From: Dasyornis broadbenti
Taxonomy: Eukaryota > Chordata > Aves > Passeriformes > Dasyornithidae
Direction: 5' to 3'
NCBI GenBank assembly: GCA_013397935.1
Contig: VZRN01004657.1
Location: 1,430,908 to 1,494,907 of the forward strand
DNA length: 64,000 nucleotides
The position numbers and the translations under genes were made by a program. A model generated the notes under the pieces. That model saw only the letters and a list, made by a program, of their open reading frames with translations, had not been told where the DNA came from and did no database searches. Shown here in pieces: positions 63,201 to 64,000 of the stretch (its first letter is position 1; every line of letters begins with the position of its first letter).

Positions 63201-64000
63201 ACATCAAAAGAACGATTCAGTAAAAATTGTTTAGAGGTTTGACACTAACTGTATTGCATCAAGTAAGTAGTGACTATTTTACTGCCCAGTACCTGGCATA
63301 TTTTTCCACTATAAATGTCTGTGAATATAGGTCTAATTAAACTTTTGCATCAGGATTTCTCTAGCCACGGATATGTATACAAAGAGTAGAAGAGAGGGAA
63401 TATGGAATATAAGATCTGTGGTAACTGTGACTGTTAATTTGAGCTAGACAACATATGAGTTTGTAGTATTAATTCTGCCTTTAGATTCATTACGTAGTAA
63501 TTTTTTCAATTGCATTCTTATAGAACCATTATGTTTTAAATATATTAATATATATATATAAGTGCCTCCTCCACTTGTACTTGATCTCCTTCTGCCACAT
63601 TGCCAACAATGTTTCTTATAGCATTAAGAAATTTATTTGGGATTTTAAAAGTTGGCACTGTTTTGTTAAATAGATTGAAATATCACATGCCATAGCATTC
63701 CATATCTGCAGGAAAAACCAAACACTCAGAGAGAATATTAATTTATTTAGCAACTCAACTGATATCCAAGTGATTAGAAGCTGTCTCTCATGTAATTCAA
63801 TTTACCTATTTTGGATCTTCAAAATCAGTGTAATACTACAATAGCTTTTAATGCACCCTGGTTAAACAGCAAGTATATACATTTTTTTCATAGTAAGGGA
63901 AGCCTCTGATGTTGGAGTGGCCAGAGAAAGAGGATTTGCACAGCTGCTGCTGGAAGGGGGATTGGACACATGTGGGCAGACTAAAACAGCCTACAATGCG
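51300..64000. other. Unique AT-rich DNA to the window end, no recognised gene
   Basis: About 12.7 kb without CR1. The stretch 53,700-54,620 is strikingly T/C-rich on plus. Short TA repeats lie at 59568-59581 and 63541-63561. Open frames of about 110-150 codons occur at 53921-54286, 57869-58231, 59291-59659 and 61450-61788 on plus and 61994-62437 on minus. None has a recognisable domain. The run from 62470 to 61792 on minus is open apart from one apparent frameshift and is discussed as a finding. Confidence 0.55.
63541..63561. repeat. Short TA repeat
   Basis: TATATTAATATATATATATAA, a short AT-only dinucleotide run. Confidence 0.6.

Overview
The window reads as AT-rich, non-coding DNA from a bird, probably a large intron or an intergenic stretch. 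The main evidence is the repeat content. Every interspersed repeat I can name is a CR1 non-LTR retrotransposon. Several copies carry the reverse-transcriptase (RT) phrases of avian CR1, two end in the diagnostic 8-mer 3' tail (ATTCTATGATTCTGTG), and one carries the ORF1 esterase domain. I see no Alu, B1/B2, L1 or mammalian MIR, which fits a bird; a crocodilian or turtle is a less likely alternative. I recognise no host protein-coding gene, tRNA, rRNA or snRNA.

Layout: 1-7.2 kb is unique AT-rich DNA with a slightly GC-richer patch at 2.5-3.2 kb and one candidate exon at 5.7 kb. A plus-strand CR1 runs from 7.25 to 8.31 kb. From 8.3 to 22.5 kb the sequence is mostly unique, with a TG/TA microsatellite at 11.3 kb, a cluster of overlapping open frames at 16.7-17.3 kb and a nested inverted repeat at 22.2-22.3 kb. 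A pyrimidine satellite interrupted by a 527-base assembly gap lies at 22.5-23.3 kb. A minus-strand CR1 with a second CR1 3' end lodged in it occupies 26.73-28.77 kb. A CR1 cluster of at least three elements lies at 31.2-33.5 kb. Short CR1 pieces follow at 35.2 kb and 37.9-38.3 kb, a long minus-strand CR1 with an internal deletion at 46.77-48.32 kb, and two more fragments at 50.45-51.29 kb. From 51.3 kb to the end I see only unique sequence and short simple repeats.

The many short open frames here are about what chance gives in DNA of this composition: my rough estimate is several frames of 100 codons or more by chance alone. I therefore list only CR1-derived coding remnants with confidence. 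A handful of candidate exons with good splice-site pairs are reported at low confidence. By eye the plus strand carries more T than A and more G than C over much of the window. If counting confirms that, it would fit an intron of a plus-strand gene.

I did not find a new biological system. The items most worth a second look are the nested inverted repeat at 22,191-22,301, the unlike motifs on the two sides of the assembly gap, the layered CR1 insertions at 31.2-33.5 kb, and the candidate plus-strand exon at 5,717-5,874.
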